Part shown: positions 35,739 to 44,202 of the stretch, piece by piece | How positions within the stretch are numbered: position 1 is the first letter of the stretch | How the letters are laid out: each line of letters opens with the position of its first letter | Origin: Streptomyces hyaluromycini | GTDB lineage: Bacteria; Actinomycetota; Actinomycetes; Streptomycetales; Streptomycetaceae | DNA length: 64,000 nt | Direction of reading: 5' to 3' | NCBI RefSeq assembly: GCF_002217755.1 | Contig: NZ_BCFL01000023.1 | Coordinates: forward strand, 186,001-250,000 | The notes under the pieces: generated by a model | Database searches by the model: none | What the model saw: only the letters and a program-made list of their open reading frames with translations | What the model was told of the DNA's origin: nothing | Position numbers and translations under genes: made by a program

Positions 35739-36754
35739 GAGGTGCCTCCGGTCGGCCGGGCGAGCGCGAGCAGGTCACTGTGGTGCACGACGACCCGCAG
35801 TTCGCCGGCCGCGTTGGCGGCGAGCCGCTCGGCCAGGTAGGCGTCGGCGCGCTCGGCCAGTTCGGGGCGCTGCTCGACGGCCGCGCCGACCCAGCCGCGC
35901 AGCCACTGCTCGGTGAGCGCCTTCTCGTCGGGGCCGAGCCGCCACGGGCTGGGGTGCACCTTCACGGTGGCGCCCCGGTCGGCGAACGCCTCGCAGGCGG
36001 CCGTGACCGCGTCCGGGCCGAGCATCCCGCCGCGCCGCTGGTGGGCGTTGAACGCCTCGGCGAGCTCCGCGTCCAGCGGGTGGGAGGGGGTCAGCTCGAC
36101 CCGCCCGGCGACCGACAGGGTGAGCAGCGCGGGGCAGCCGGCACCGGCGCAGGCCGCGGCGAGGGTGTCGATCTCCTCCCGGGTGAGCACGTCGAGCAGC
36201 GCGGACGCGGTCACCAGGGAGGCGCCGATCAGCGCGTCCGGGGTGAGGCGGGCGACGTCACCGCGCCGGGTCTCCACCGTGACCCGGCTGCCGTCGGCGG
36301 CCGCGCGCGGCGAGGCGACGGCGGCGAAGTGCAGCAGGTAGGGGTCGCGGTCGTGCAGGATCCAGTGCTGGGAGCCGTCCAGGCGGGGCGCCAGCCAGCG
36401 GCCCATGGAGCCGGTACCGCAGCCCAGGTCGTGTACGACGACGCCCGCCTTGCCGGGGAGGTTGGCCAGCCGGATCCGCAGCGGGTCCAGCAGGTCGTGC
36501 GCCCGGGCGGCCGCGTCCGCGCTCTCCCGCAGCTCCAGCCACTCGGGGGCGTACCGCGGCGGCTCCTCGGGCCCGGCCTCCCGCAGCCGTACGGTGGCCC
36601 GCTCGCCCGGACGCGCGACGGGACCGGCCCCGGCGATCACCTCGGAGGGCTCCTGTTCGCGTTCTCGTGCCACTCCTGCATCCGTAACATCCGTCGGCCC
36701 GGGCTGCGCGGGGATCGCGCCGACCGGAGCAGTGGTCGTGGTCTCGCTGGTCAT
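35735..36754 (-). CDS. class I methyltransferase of pterin-like cluster
   Basis: Protein of 339 residues. The first 85 are acidic, proline-rich and probably disordered. A SAM-binding domain follows with VVHDLGCGTGSMGRWLAPRL (motif I), HWILHDRDPYLL and SLVTASALLDVLTREEI. The ATG at 36754 overlaps the stop of the upstream glycosyltransferase by 4 bp, and its own stop overlaps the membrane protein start by 4 bp. The substrate is unknown; operon context suggests a glycosylated GTP-derived product. Confidence 0.83.
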   Translation of the reverse strand: MTSETTTTAPVGAIPAQPGPTDVTDAGVAREREQEPSEVIAGAGPVARPGERATVRLREAGPEEPPRYAPEWLELRESADAAARAHDLLDPLRIRLANLPGKAGVVVHDLGCGTGSMGRWLAPRLDGSQHWILHDRDPYLLHFAAVASPRAAADGSRVTVETRRGDVARLTPDALIGASLVTASALLDVLTREEIDTLAAACAGAGCPALLTLSVAGRVELTPSHPLDAELAEAFNAHQRRGGMLGPDAVTAACEAFADRGATVKVHPSPWRLGPDEKALTEQWLRGWVGAAVEQRPELAERADAYLAERLAANAAGELRVVVHHSDLLALARPTGGTS

Positions 36755-37953
36755 GCGGCCCTCCGGGGTTCGTCGGGGAGCCGCAGCAGGACTCCGGCCA
36801 GGCTGCGGGCGGTGGTCGCCCAGCCGTCGAGCGCCGCCCGCCGGCCGCGCGCGGCGGCCTTGAGGCGGCGGCGTACGTCCGCCTCGCCGAACCAGCCGCG
36901 CAGTTCGGCGGCGAGCGCGGCGGGGTCCTCCGGCGGCACGAGGATGCCGGGCACCCCGCCGTCGGGAGCGCGGCCGACCGCCTCGGGCAGTCCGCCGACG
37001 TCGGTGGCGAGCACCGGGATGCCCCGGGCGAGGGCCTCGGTGACGGCCATGCCGTAGGTCTCGGCGTACGAGGTGAGGACCATCAGGTCGGCGGCCGCGT
37101 AGCTGGCGTCGAGGTCGGCGCCGGAGCGCGGGCCCGCGAGGTGCAGCCGGTCGGTCAGCCCGTGCTCGGCGATGAGCGAGCGCAGGTGGGCGACGTACTC
37201 GGGGTCCTGGCCGAGTCCGCCGACACAGGTGCAGGTCCACGGCAGGTCCCGGACCGCCGCGAGCGCCTCCACCAGCCGGTGCTGGCCCTTGCGCGGGGTG
37301 ACGGCGGCGACGCACAGCAGGTGCGAGACGCCGTCGGTGCCGCCGGCCAGCGGGGCGATGTCGGCGCCCGGGGCGGCGACATGGACCCGGTCGGGGGCCA
37401 GGCCGTGGTGCGAGACCAGCCGTCGTACCGCCCAGTCGCTGGTCGCGATCACGGCGGGTACGGCGCGCAGCACCGCGCGCTCCCGGGCGTCGAGGTCGGC
37501 GGCCACGGCCCGGTCGAGCCCGGTCTCGTCGCCGAGCGGCAGGTGCACGAGGACGGCGAGCCGCAGCCGCTCCGCCTCCGGGACGATGATCTCCGGGACG
37601 CCGCAGGCGACCAGGCCGTCGAGGAGGACGGTCGCGCCGTCGGGCAGTTCCCGCAGGGTGCGGGCGAGGCCGTCCCGGGCGGCCTGCTCGGGGCGCGGCC
37701 AGGAGCCGTCCGCCGTGTGCCGGGTGACCTGCCAGCCGAAGCCGGGCAGGTCCAGGCAGACCCGCCGGTCGTAGGCGTTGCCGCCGCTCGGCTGGGCCGG
37801 GTCGTCGACACCGCCCGGCATGACGAAGTGCACGTTGCGCAGGGACATGGGGAGGATCCCGATGTTCGCGGGGGCTTCGCCGGCGGCGGTGGCCGCGCGC
37901 GGCGCGGGCACGTAGGTGAGGGCCGACGGGCGGCCGATGGCCATGTCGGTCAC
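36751..37953 (-). CDS. glycosyltransferase family 4 protein of pterin-like cluster
   Basis: GT-B glycosyltransferase of 400 residues. MSLRNVHFVMPGGVDDPAQPSGGNAYDRRVC is the acceptor-side start; the C-lobe carries LLCVAAVTPRKGQHRLVEALAA, CVGGLGQDPEYVAHLRSL and TSYAETYGMAVTEALARGIPVLATDVGGLPEAVG with the EX7E-type donor site. It starts at a GTG whose first bases overlap the stop of the PTPS-like gene (GTGA), so the four genes are translationally coupled. Confidence 0.88.
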   Translation of the reverse strand: MTDMAIGRPSALTYVPAPRAATAAGEAPANIGILPMSLRNVHFVMPGGVDDPAQPSGGNAYDRRVCLDLPGFGWQVTRHTADGSWPRPEQAARDGLARTLRELPDGATVLLDGLVACGVPEIIVPEAERLRLAVLVHLPLGDETGLDRAVAADLDARERAVLRAVPAVIATSDWAVRRLVSHHGLAPDRVHVAAPGADIAPLAGGTDGVSHLLCVAAVTPRKGQHRLVEALAAVRDLPWTCTCVGGLGQDPEYVAHLRSLIAEHGLTDRLHLAGPRSGADLDASYAAADLMVLTSYAETYGMAVTEALARGIPVLATDVGGLPEAVGRAPDGGVPGILVPPEDPAALAAELRGWFGEADVRRRLKAAARGRRAALDGWATTARSLAGVLLRLPDEPRRAA

Positions 37954-38348
37954 AGGGCACGCTCGTAACTCGCCCAGGCGACGTGGGACTCGTGGAGGGT
38001 GACGGTCAGTCCGGCGAGGCCCTTGGCACCCTCGCCCAGCGCGCCCTTCTCGATGCGCTCGGCGAGCCGGTCGGCGATGACCTTCGCGAGGAACTCCGTG
38101 GAGGTGTTGATCCCGGCGAAGTCGGGCTCGTTGTCCAGGTTTCTGTAGTTCAGCTCGCTGACCACGGCGCCGAGTTCCTGGGTGGCAAGACCGATGTCGA
38201 CGACGATGTTGTCGTCGTCCAGCTGTTCACGCCGGAAGGTGGCGTCCACGAGGAACGTGGCGCCGTGCAGTCGCTGCGCGGGCCCGAACACCTCGCCGCG
38301 GAAACTGTGGGCGATCATGATGTGATCGCGGACGGTGATGCTGAACAA
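37950..38348 (-). CDS. 6-pyruvoyltetrahydropterin synthase/QueD homologue with altered active site
   Basis: Protein of 132 residues with the T-fold typical of PTPS and QueD. It starts at TTG behind GGAGGG. Zinc ligands His14 (MIAHSF) and His28 (RLHG) are present, but the second histidine of the usual HGH is Ala30. The catalytic cysteine that normally lies four residues before His28 is Ala24, and the DH pair of the catalytic relay reads Asp72-Asn73. Glu120, which holds the pterin ring in relatives, is kept. It probably binds a pterin-like compound with a different reaction. An S. coelicolor homologue, SCO6650, has a published structure without a known role. Confidence 0.82.
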   Translation of the reverse strand: MFSITVRDHIMIAHSFRGEVFGPAQRLHGATFLVDATFRREQLDDDNIVVDIGLATQELGAVVSELNYRNLDNEPDFAGINTSTEFLAKVIADRLAERIEKGALGEGAKGLAGLTVTLHESHVAWASYERAL

Positions 38349-38508
38349 CGGACGACCCTCCAGGTGCGGCGCGTCTGGTCCCCCGGCTGATCCCTGCCGG
38401 GGGATGCCCTTAATACGGCTCTTGGCTTCCCCGCGTTCAGTCCACTCTCACTCTTTTCTCAGGTCAGGACCTCTTGGCGAACCGCGCCGGACGTCATTGG
38501 ACGTTCCG

Positions 38509-39492
38509 TCAGCCGATGTCGCCGTAGCGGACCCGGTGACAGAGGGCGGGGATCTCCCCGGAGGCGAGCTTCGGGAGCACCTCCGGCAGCTCTTCGAACG
38601 CGCTTTCCCCGGTGATGAGGGCGTCCAGCGCCGGGTCGGCCAGCAGGTCCAGGGCCAGGGCGAGCCGGTCGGCGTACGTGCGGCCGGCGCGGGCGGCCGG
38701 GGAGACGGTGCCGACCTGGCTGCTGCGCACGGTGAGCCGGCGGGAGTGGAAGGCCTCGCCGAGCGGGAGGGCGATGCGCCGGTCGCCGTACCAGCTCAGG
38801 TCGAGGACCGTGCCCTCCGGCGCGAGGAGTTCCAGGGCACGGGTGAGGCCCTGCTCGGTGGCGCTGGCGTGCACGACGAGGTCGCAGTCGCCGAAGGCCT
38901 CCTCGGGGGCCGCGAAGTCCACGCCGAGGGCCTCGGCGGTCTTGGCCCGGGCCGGGTCGGCGTCGACCAACTGGAGCCGCAGCCCGGGGAAGCGGGCGAG
39001 CAGGGCGGCGACCGAGCAGCCGACCATGCCGCCGCCGATCACCGCGATCCGGTCGCCGACCAGCGGCGCCGCGTCCCAGAGGGCGTTCACGGCGGTCTCG
39101 ACCGTGCCCGCGAGTACCGCACGCGCCGGTGGTACCCGCTCCGGTACCACCGTCACCGCGCTCACCGGAACGACGTAACGCGTCTGATGCGGATACAGAC
39201 AGAAGACCGTACGCCCGATCAGCCCATCGGGGCCCTGCTCGACCACGCCGACGCTGAGGTAGCCGTACTTCACCGGACCGGGGAAGTCGCCCTCCTGGAA
39301 CGGCGCCCGCATCACGGCGTGTTGGCTCTCCGGCACCCCGCCCCTGAACACCAGTGTCTCGGTGCCACGGCTGACTCCCGAGTACAGCGAGCGCACCAGG
39401 ACCTCGCCCTCGCCGGGCTCCGCGAGGGTGACGTCACGCAGCTCTCCGTGGCCCGGAGAGCGGAGCCAGAACGCGCGGGCCGAGGAGTTCAT
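38509..39492 (-). CDS. zinc-type alcohol dehydrogenase-like protein (MDR)
   Basis: Medium-chain dehydrogenase of 327 residues. The start at 39492 is preferred to an ATG two codons earlier because AGGAGG is then spaced by 6 bp. The nucleotide motif is RIAVIGGGMVGCSVAALLARF. The N-terminal domain lacks the cysteine cluster of structural-zinc alcohol dehydrogenases (YSGVSRGTETLVFRGG), resembling reductases of the BchC and related groups. It is upstream of the PTPS operon on the same strand, 160 bp away, and is likely part of the same pathway as a redox step. Confidence 0.83.
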   Translation of the reverse strand: MNSSARAFWLRSPGHGELRDVTLAEPGEGEVLVRSLYSGVSRGTETLVFRGGVPESQHAVMRAPFQEGDFPGPVKYGYLSVGVVEQGPDGLIGRTVFCLYPHQTRYVVPVSAVTVVPERVPPARAVLAGTVETAVNALWDAAPLVGDRIAVIGGGMVGCSVAALLARFPGLRLQLVDADPARAKTAEALGVDFAAPEEAFGDCDLVVHASATEQGLTRALELLAPEGTVLDLSWYGDRRIALPLGEAFHSRRLTVRSSQVGTVSPAARAGRTYADRLALALDLLADPALDALITGESAFEELPEVLPKLASGEIPALCHRVRYGDIG

Positions 39493-39614
39493 CGGCATCC
39501 TCCTGAACGATCGGGAAGTTGTTCACGTACCGAGATGTGCACAGCGAGAAGTGCACAGTCCGCGCACAGTACGCGGCGTTGATCGACTCTGTCACTCGGC
39601 CGGAGGAACGTGCG

Positions 39615-40433
39615 GTGGCCCTGAACAACACTTACGAAGCCAGGCTGGTCCAGCAGGAGACCGCTGTGGGAGCGGGCGTGCAGGTCCTGCTGCTGGCCCT
39701 GCTCGGGACGGCGATCGGCATGGGGCCGGCCGGCTGGCTGACGGGTCTCGCGTTCGCGATAGCCACCTGGGCGGTCCTGTCCCGGGCCCTGCACCGCACC
39801 CGGCCGCGCTCCTTCGGTCCCGCCAACCGGGTGACCCTCGGCCGCGCGATCCTGGTCGGCGGCGTGACCGCCCTGGTCGCCGACTCCTTCGAGAGCTCCC
39901 CGCCGGTCACGCTGCTGGTCGGCCTGACGGCCGTGGCCCTCATCCTCGACGGCGTGGACGGCAAGGTGGCCCGCCGCACGGGTACGTCGACGGCCCTGGG
40001 CGCCCGCTTCGACATGGAGGTCGACGCGTTCCTGATCCTGGTGCTGAGCGTGTACGTCTCGACGCAGCTGGGCCCGTGGGTCCTCCTCATCGGCGGGATG
40101 CGCTACGCGTTCGTCGCGGCGGCGAAGGCCGCGCCCTGGCTGAACGCCCCGCTGCCGCACTCCATGGCCCGCAAGACGGTCGCCGCGATGCAGGGCATCT
40201 GCCTGCTGCTGGCCGGTGCGGACCTGCTGCCGCACCTGGCCAACCTGGGCGTGGTGCTGCTGGCGCTCGGCTCCCTGGTGTGGTCCTTCGGGCGGGATGT
40301 GGCATGGCTGTGGCGCAACGCGCGGAACACGCGGCCGGCGATGCCGGTGCTGGAGGTGCCGGCGGAGGCGTCCATGGAGACTTCGGAGACGTCCGTCGAG
40401 GGCATCGAGATGCTGGAGCTGGCGGTGCGCTGA
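39615..40433 (+). CDS. CDP-alcohol phosphatidyltransferase family membrane protein
   Basis: Membrane enzyme of 272 residues. The GTG at 39615 follows GGAGG at 8-bp spacing; an upstream in-frame ATG adds an unlikely extension. The family motif DGxxAR...GxxxDxxxD is complete: DGVDGKVARR from about residue 112, then GARFDMEVD. Six or more helices surround it. The reaction joins an alcohol to a phosphatidyl or other CDP-activated group. It diverges from the dehydrogenase gene. Its partner alcohol is unknown; a role in anchoring the cluster product is inference. Confidence 0.85.
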   Translation: MALNNTYEARLVQQETAVGAGVQVLLLALLGTAIGMGPAGWLTGLAFAIATWAVLSRALHRTRPRSFGPANRVTLGRAILVGGVTALVADSFESSPPVTLLVGLTAVALILDGVDGKVARRTGTSTALGARFDMEVDAFLILVLSVYVSTQLGPWVLLIGGMRYAFVAAAKAAPWLNAPLPHSMARKTVAAMQGICLLLAGADLLPHLANLGVVLLALGSLVWSFGRDVAWLWRNARNTRPAMPVLEVPAEASMETSETSVEGIEMLELAVR

Positions 40434-40448
40434 CCCGGGGACAGCAGA

Positions 40449-40480
40449 GGGGCCCGGACCGAGAGATCGGTCCGGGCCCC
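40449..40480 (+). terminator. strong hairpin terminator
   Basis: A perfect 14-bp stem (GGGGCCCGGACCGA at 40449-40462 with 40467-40480) and GAGA loop, followed by TTCTGGTTT, sits 15 bp after the phosphatidyltransferase stop and before a converging gene. Confidence 0.85.
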
Positions 40481-40487
40481 TTCTGGT

Positions 40488-40560
40488 TTGCCAACGGGCG
40501 TTGGCCTACAGGCGGTTGCCAACGGGCGTTGGCCTACAGGCGGTTGCCTACAGGCGTTGA
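40488..40560. repeat. 28-bp tandem repeat with internal hairpins
   Basis: Two perfect 28-bp units (40488-40515 and 40516-40543) are followed by a diverged partial third. Each full unit contains GCCAAC-GGGC-GTTGGC, a perfect 6-bp hairpin. The array lies between the terminator and the stop codon of the YcnI gene at 40562. Confidence 0.9.
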
Positions 40561-40561
40561 C

Positions 40562-41296
40562 CTACGACCGTGCGCCCCGCGTGCGTACGACGGCGAACGC
40601 GGCCGCCGCCAGGCCCAGGGCGCCGACGATCAGGCCCGCGATGCCGAGGCCGCGGGCGGTCGAGTCACTGGAGTCGGCGGCCGCCGTCGTCGCCTTGGCG
40701 CTGGTCTTGGCGGCCGGCGCGGCCGACGTGGCGGAGTCGTCGCCCGCCGCCGTGAGCTTGAGCGTCGGCGCCGGGTTCTCCGGCTCGTCGCCTCCGCTCT
40801 GCGCCTCCTCGATCCAGCGGACGACCTTTCCGTCGGAGTACGTCTGCAGGGTCTTGAAGGTCAGCTGGTCGGTGTCCTCCGGCAGCTGCCCGAAGGCGAC
40901 GTCGAAGTCCTGGTACTGGCCGGCGCCGATCTTGCCGCCGGTCCAGGTGATCTCGGAGGCGGCCTCGGTGATGGTGCCGTCGTCGGTCTTGACGGGCGTC
41001 TTGAGCTTGGTGGTGGTCACCTTGGCGGTCCAGCCGTCCTGCGGGGTGACGAGGACGCCCAGGACCGGGTGGTCGGTGGGCAGGTAGACCTGGACCTTGG
41101 TGGTGGCGGCGGTGTTCTCCTCGTTGGGGACCCGGAAGGTCAGTACACCGTCGGTGGCGCCCTTGGCGTAGCTCTCGGGGTGGACGGTGACGTGCGCCGA
41201 GGCGACGCCGGCGGCGACGAGGACCGAGGCGGCGGTGACCGCGGTGACGGTGGCGGCGCGGCGGAGGGTGAGGCGAGTCGCAGAGACAGCAGGCAT
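40562..41296 (-). CDS. ycnI: YcnI-family copper-binding membrane-anchored protein (DUF1775)
   Basis: Exported protein of 244 residues. A signal peptide of about 34 residues is cleaved before HVTVHP, leaving an N-terminal histidine typical of the copper site in YcnI. The domain continues with VLTFRVPNEENTAATTKVQVYLPTDHP and ITWTGGKIGAGQYQDFDVAFGQLPED. A Thr/Ala-rich linker and one C-terminal helix (GLGIAGLIVGALGLAAAAFAVV) anchor it to the membrane. It probably handles copper outside the cell. Confidence 0.9.
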   Translation of the reverse strand: MPAVSATRLTLRRAATVTAVTAASVLVAAGVASAHVTVHPESYAKGATDGVLTFRVPNEENTAATTKVQVYLPTDHPVLGVLVTPQDGWTAKVTTTKLKTPVKTDDGTITEAASEITWTGGKIGAGQYQDFDVAFGQLPEDTDQLTFKTLQTYSDGKVVRWIEEAQSGGDEPENPAPTLKLTAAGDDSATSAAPAAKTSAKATTAAADSSDSTARGLGIAGLIVGALGLAAAAFAVVRTRGARS

Positions 41297-41338
41297 GAGT
41301 GAGTCGATCTCCGTACGAGTGAAGTCTGTTAGAGAGTC

Positions 41339-41989
41339 TTACTGGTGTTGGACCGGGTACGGGATCGGGTTCGGGGGGCCGCGTCGGCTCACCGCGTGCC
41401 GCAGCGCGAGCAGCGGGCTGGGCCGTATCGGGCCGGCCGGGGCCAGGCGGAGGCCGTCGGCCGGGGCGGGCAGCGGGGCGTCGTGCCACCAGGCGGCCAG
41501 ACCGGGCACGAGCGCGGCCGTCCGCCTCAGCAGCGACCACAGCGCGGCCTCGCCGCGCCGCAGCCACCAGGAGGCGACGAGCGCGGCGACGACATGGGCG
41601 ACGGTGGCGTGCGCGGTCAGGACGTGGACGTGCGGGTGCAGCTGCGCCATACCGGCCCCGCCGCCCATACCGGCCATGGCATGACCGTGCATGCGCATGG
41701 GGGCCATGGTCACGGCGGGCGCGGGAGCCGGGGTGGCCGCGCGGGCCGCGTCGAAGCCGAAGTGCAGACCGGCCTGGGTGAGGAGCATGCCGATACCGAT
41801 CTCCGGCAGCCCGCGCTCACGCCCCGCGAGGGCGCGAACCAGGGCGAACACGGCGACGAAGCCGGCAACGTCGGCCCACAGCGGCGGCATGTCGCCCATG
41901 GCCAGCCCGTGGCCGGCGGCAGCCAGCAGCACACACACCGCGGCGAACACCGCGGCACGCAGGCTCCGTACCGCCGGTGACGCATCCAT
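41339..41989 (-). CDS. His/Met-rich membrane protein, likely copper-associated
   Basis: Membrane protein of 216 residues with about four helices. The ATG at 41989 follows GGGAGG; a GTG 18 bp upstream is less likely. Between helices 3 and 4 it has MAPMRMHGHAMAGMGGGAGM and HPHVHVLTAHATVAHV, a Met/His cluster suited to Cu(I) or Cu(II). It lies just upstream of ycnI on the same strand, so copper sensing or delivery is plausible. Family not recognised. Confidence 0.75.
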   Translation of the reverse strand: MDASPAVRSLRAAVFAAVCVLLAAAGHGLAMGDMPPLWADVAGFVAVFALVRALAGRERGLPEIGIGMLLTQAGLHFGFDAARAATPAPAPAVTMAPMRMHGHAMAGMGGGAGMAQLHPHVHVLTAHATVAHVVAALVASWWLRRGEAALWSLLRRTAALVPGLAAWWHDAPLPAPADGLRLAPAGPIRPSPLLALRHAVSRRGPPNPIPYPVQHQ

Positions 41990-42166
41990 GGTGAGCGATC
42001 CTCCCACGGTCGGGTGGTACGCGCGGCGCGGACGCCCCGTTCACTCACGGCTGGGGTTTTCCGGTGCGATGGCCTCGGTTTGCTGTGAGGGGACGGGTGC
42101 CGGTCGCCGCGCCAGGGGGTTCCGCCTGATCACCGCCGAGGGCGCGCGGACCCCCCCAAGCGCTCC

Positions 42167-44047
42167 CTACCGCTTCTGCTCCACCCGCACCCAGTCCACC
42201 TCGGCCTGCACTCCCCCGGCCGCGATCTTGTCCACGCTGGACTGCGGCAGGCCCCAGTAGGGGCTGGTGACCTGGTTCCAGCCGGCCGGGTAGGCGCCGC
42301 CGAGGGCGAGGTTGAGGATGACGTACTGGTTGTGGTTGTAGACCCACTGGCCGCGCGTCGACTCCAGGACGTTGCGGGTCGTCTCCTGGACCAGGGTGTC
42401 GTCGACGTAGAAGCGCATCGCCGTCGGCGTCCACTCCACCGCGTAGGTGTGCCACTGGTCGATGGTGCCGCCGTTCGGGAAGGTCTGGCGGGCGCCGATG
42501 TTGCCGTCGGCCGAGTAGCCGGGACCGTGCAGCGAGGTGCTGGTCCAGGTCGGGTAGCCGATGTTCTCCATGATGTCGGTCTCGCCGGAGGCCGGCCAGG
42601 AGACGGAGGTGTCGTCGACGTTGCTGCCGAGCAGCCAGAAGGCCGGCCAGAAGCCGTCGCCGACCGGGAGTTTCATGCGCGCGCTCACGCGACCGTACGT
42701 GAAGTCGAAGTGGGTGTTGGTGTCGATGCGGCCCGAGGTGAAGTCGTAGGTGCCGCCGCCGGCCTGGGTGCAGCCCTTGCAGTACTTCGCCTTGAGGAGC
42801 AGTTCGCCGTTCTGCGTCTGGATGTTGTCCGGCGAGTCGACGTACGCCTGTGCCTCGCCGTTGACCGAGCCCATCTCGGTGCCGGTGCGGACGACCCGCC
42901 ACTTGGAGCGGTCGAGCGAGGAGCCGGTGAAGTCGTCGAAGAACGTGGTCTGGTAGGTGCCGGACTGGTCGCCGGGGAGGGCGGGGTAGGCCGCGGAGGC
43001 GCTGCCGCCGGTGCCCCAGACCTGGAACTCGTAGAGCGAGTAGCCGAATTGGGCGGTGGCGGGGGCCGGGTTGTAGAAGCTGCGGCGCTCCTTGCCGAGC
43101 ATGCGGACGTAGCGGCCGGTCGCCGGGGAGGAGAGGGTGACCGTGTCGTGCAGGCCCGACGCGTCCGAGGGAGACACGACGTTCGCGCGGCGGGCGGCTA
43201 TGTCAGCGGCCGAAGGTTCGTACACCGTGCGCCAGTTGACGTTGTCGTCGGAGACCTGGAGCAGGTAGTCGACGGCGTACGCCGACTCCCAGTAGAGGTC
43301 CACGGAGGAGATGGTCGAGGTGACGCCGAGGTCGACCGAGATCCAGCGGTCGGCGTTCCAGTCGCTCGACCAGCGGGTGTAGTCGCCCTTCAGGTCCGCC
43401 GGCCAGCCGCCGTCGGTGGCGAACGCCGGTGAATTGCCCGCGTGCTGGTAGTAGTTGGAGTACGCCGGGTGGTTCAGGGCGAGGTTGGTGACGGTCGAGG
43501 ACGCGGGGGCCGGTTCGCCGCCGTAGACCTTGAAGTTCCAGAGCGAGTAGCCGTAGGGGGTGGCGCGCTGGATGCCGCGCATGCGGACGTAGCGGCCGGT
43601 GACCTCCTGCGGGTAGGTGTGCGCGGTGACCGAGCCGCCGGTGCCCGCGGTCTCGGTGTAGAAGGGCGTCCAGTCCGTGCCGTTCTTCGAGGCCTCCAGG
43701 ACGTACTTCTTGCCGTACGCGGCCTCCCAGTCGAGTTGCACGCTGTCGATGCGGATCGTGGTGCCGAGGTCGATCTGGATCCAGGCGTCGTCGGCGAAGT
43801 TGCTGGACCAGCGGGTCGCGCCGTTCGCGTCGAAGGCCATGCCGGGGGTGGTGCCGCCGTTCTCGTAGCCGGAGGCGGTGACGGCGTTCGGGTTGGCCGC
43901 GTACGCGGTGTTCGCTCGGTCGGTGTCCCAGGTCACGGCGGTGGCGGCGGTGGATGGCGGCGCGGCCAGGATCGTGCCGGAGGTCAGCAGGGCGGCCGCG
44001 GCCAGGGCGGCCAGGACGGTACGGGGGATGCGGGTCGGGGATGGCAT
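42167..44047 (-). CDS. secreted GH16 beta-glucanase with two discoidin (F5/8C) domains
   Basis: Extracellular enzyme of 626 residues. The ATG at 44047 follows AGGAGA and gives a signal peptide ending near STAATA. Two discoidin-type carbohydrate-binding domains follow at about 38-185 and 190-360 (each with WSS and RYVRM motifs). The C-terminal GH16 domain (about 375-626) has the catalytic E-x-D-x-x-E as ETDIME (Glu489, Glu494) and the FWLLGSN region. It probably cuts beta-1,3- or mixed-linkage glucan. Thr replaces the usual Leu/Ile after Glu489. The GH1 and ABC genes on the same strand take up the products. Confidence 0.88.
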   Translation of the reverse strand: MPSPTRIPRTVLAALAAAALLTSGTILAAPPSTAATAVTWDTDRANTAYAANPNAVTASGYENGGTTPGMAFDANGATRWSSNFADDAWIQIDLGTTIRIDSVQLDWEAAYGKKYVLEASKNGTDWTPFYTETAGTGGSVTAHTYPQEVTGRYVRMRGIQRATPYGYSLWNFKVYGGEPAPASSTVTNLALNHPAYSNYYQHAGNSPAFATDGGWPADLKGDYTRWSSDWNADRWISVDLGVTSTISSVDLYWESAYAVDYLLQVSDDNVNWRTVYEPSAADIAARRANVVSPSDASGLHDTVTLSSPATGRYVRMLGKERRSFYNPAPATAQFGYSLYEFQVWGTGGSASAAYPALPGDQSGTYQTTFFDDFTGSSLDRSKWRVVRTGTEMGSVNGEAQAYVDSPDNIQTQNGELLLKAKYCKGCTQAGGGTYDFTSGRIDTNTHFDFTYGRVSARMKLPVGDGFWPAFWLLGSNVDDTSVSWPASGETDIMENIGYPTWTSTSLHGPGYSADGNIGARQTFPNGGTIDQWHTYAVEWTPTAMRFYVDDTLVQETTRNVLESTRGQWVYNHNQYVILNLALGGAYPAGWNQVTSPYWGLPQSSVDKIAAGGVQAEVDWVRVEQKR

Positions 44048-44202
44048 GCGGGTCTCCTGAGCGTTGACGGTTCCTTCGGGTTTGTTGTGGGCATGACAGA
44101 TCAGGCTCCGTGCCTGTTGCGCGCACGTATGGCGATGACGCATGTCGGTCGAGTGTGCGGTGGGCGCGGAACTCCCCTGGTCCGCGCCCACCGCGGTGTG
44201 TG

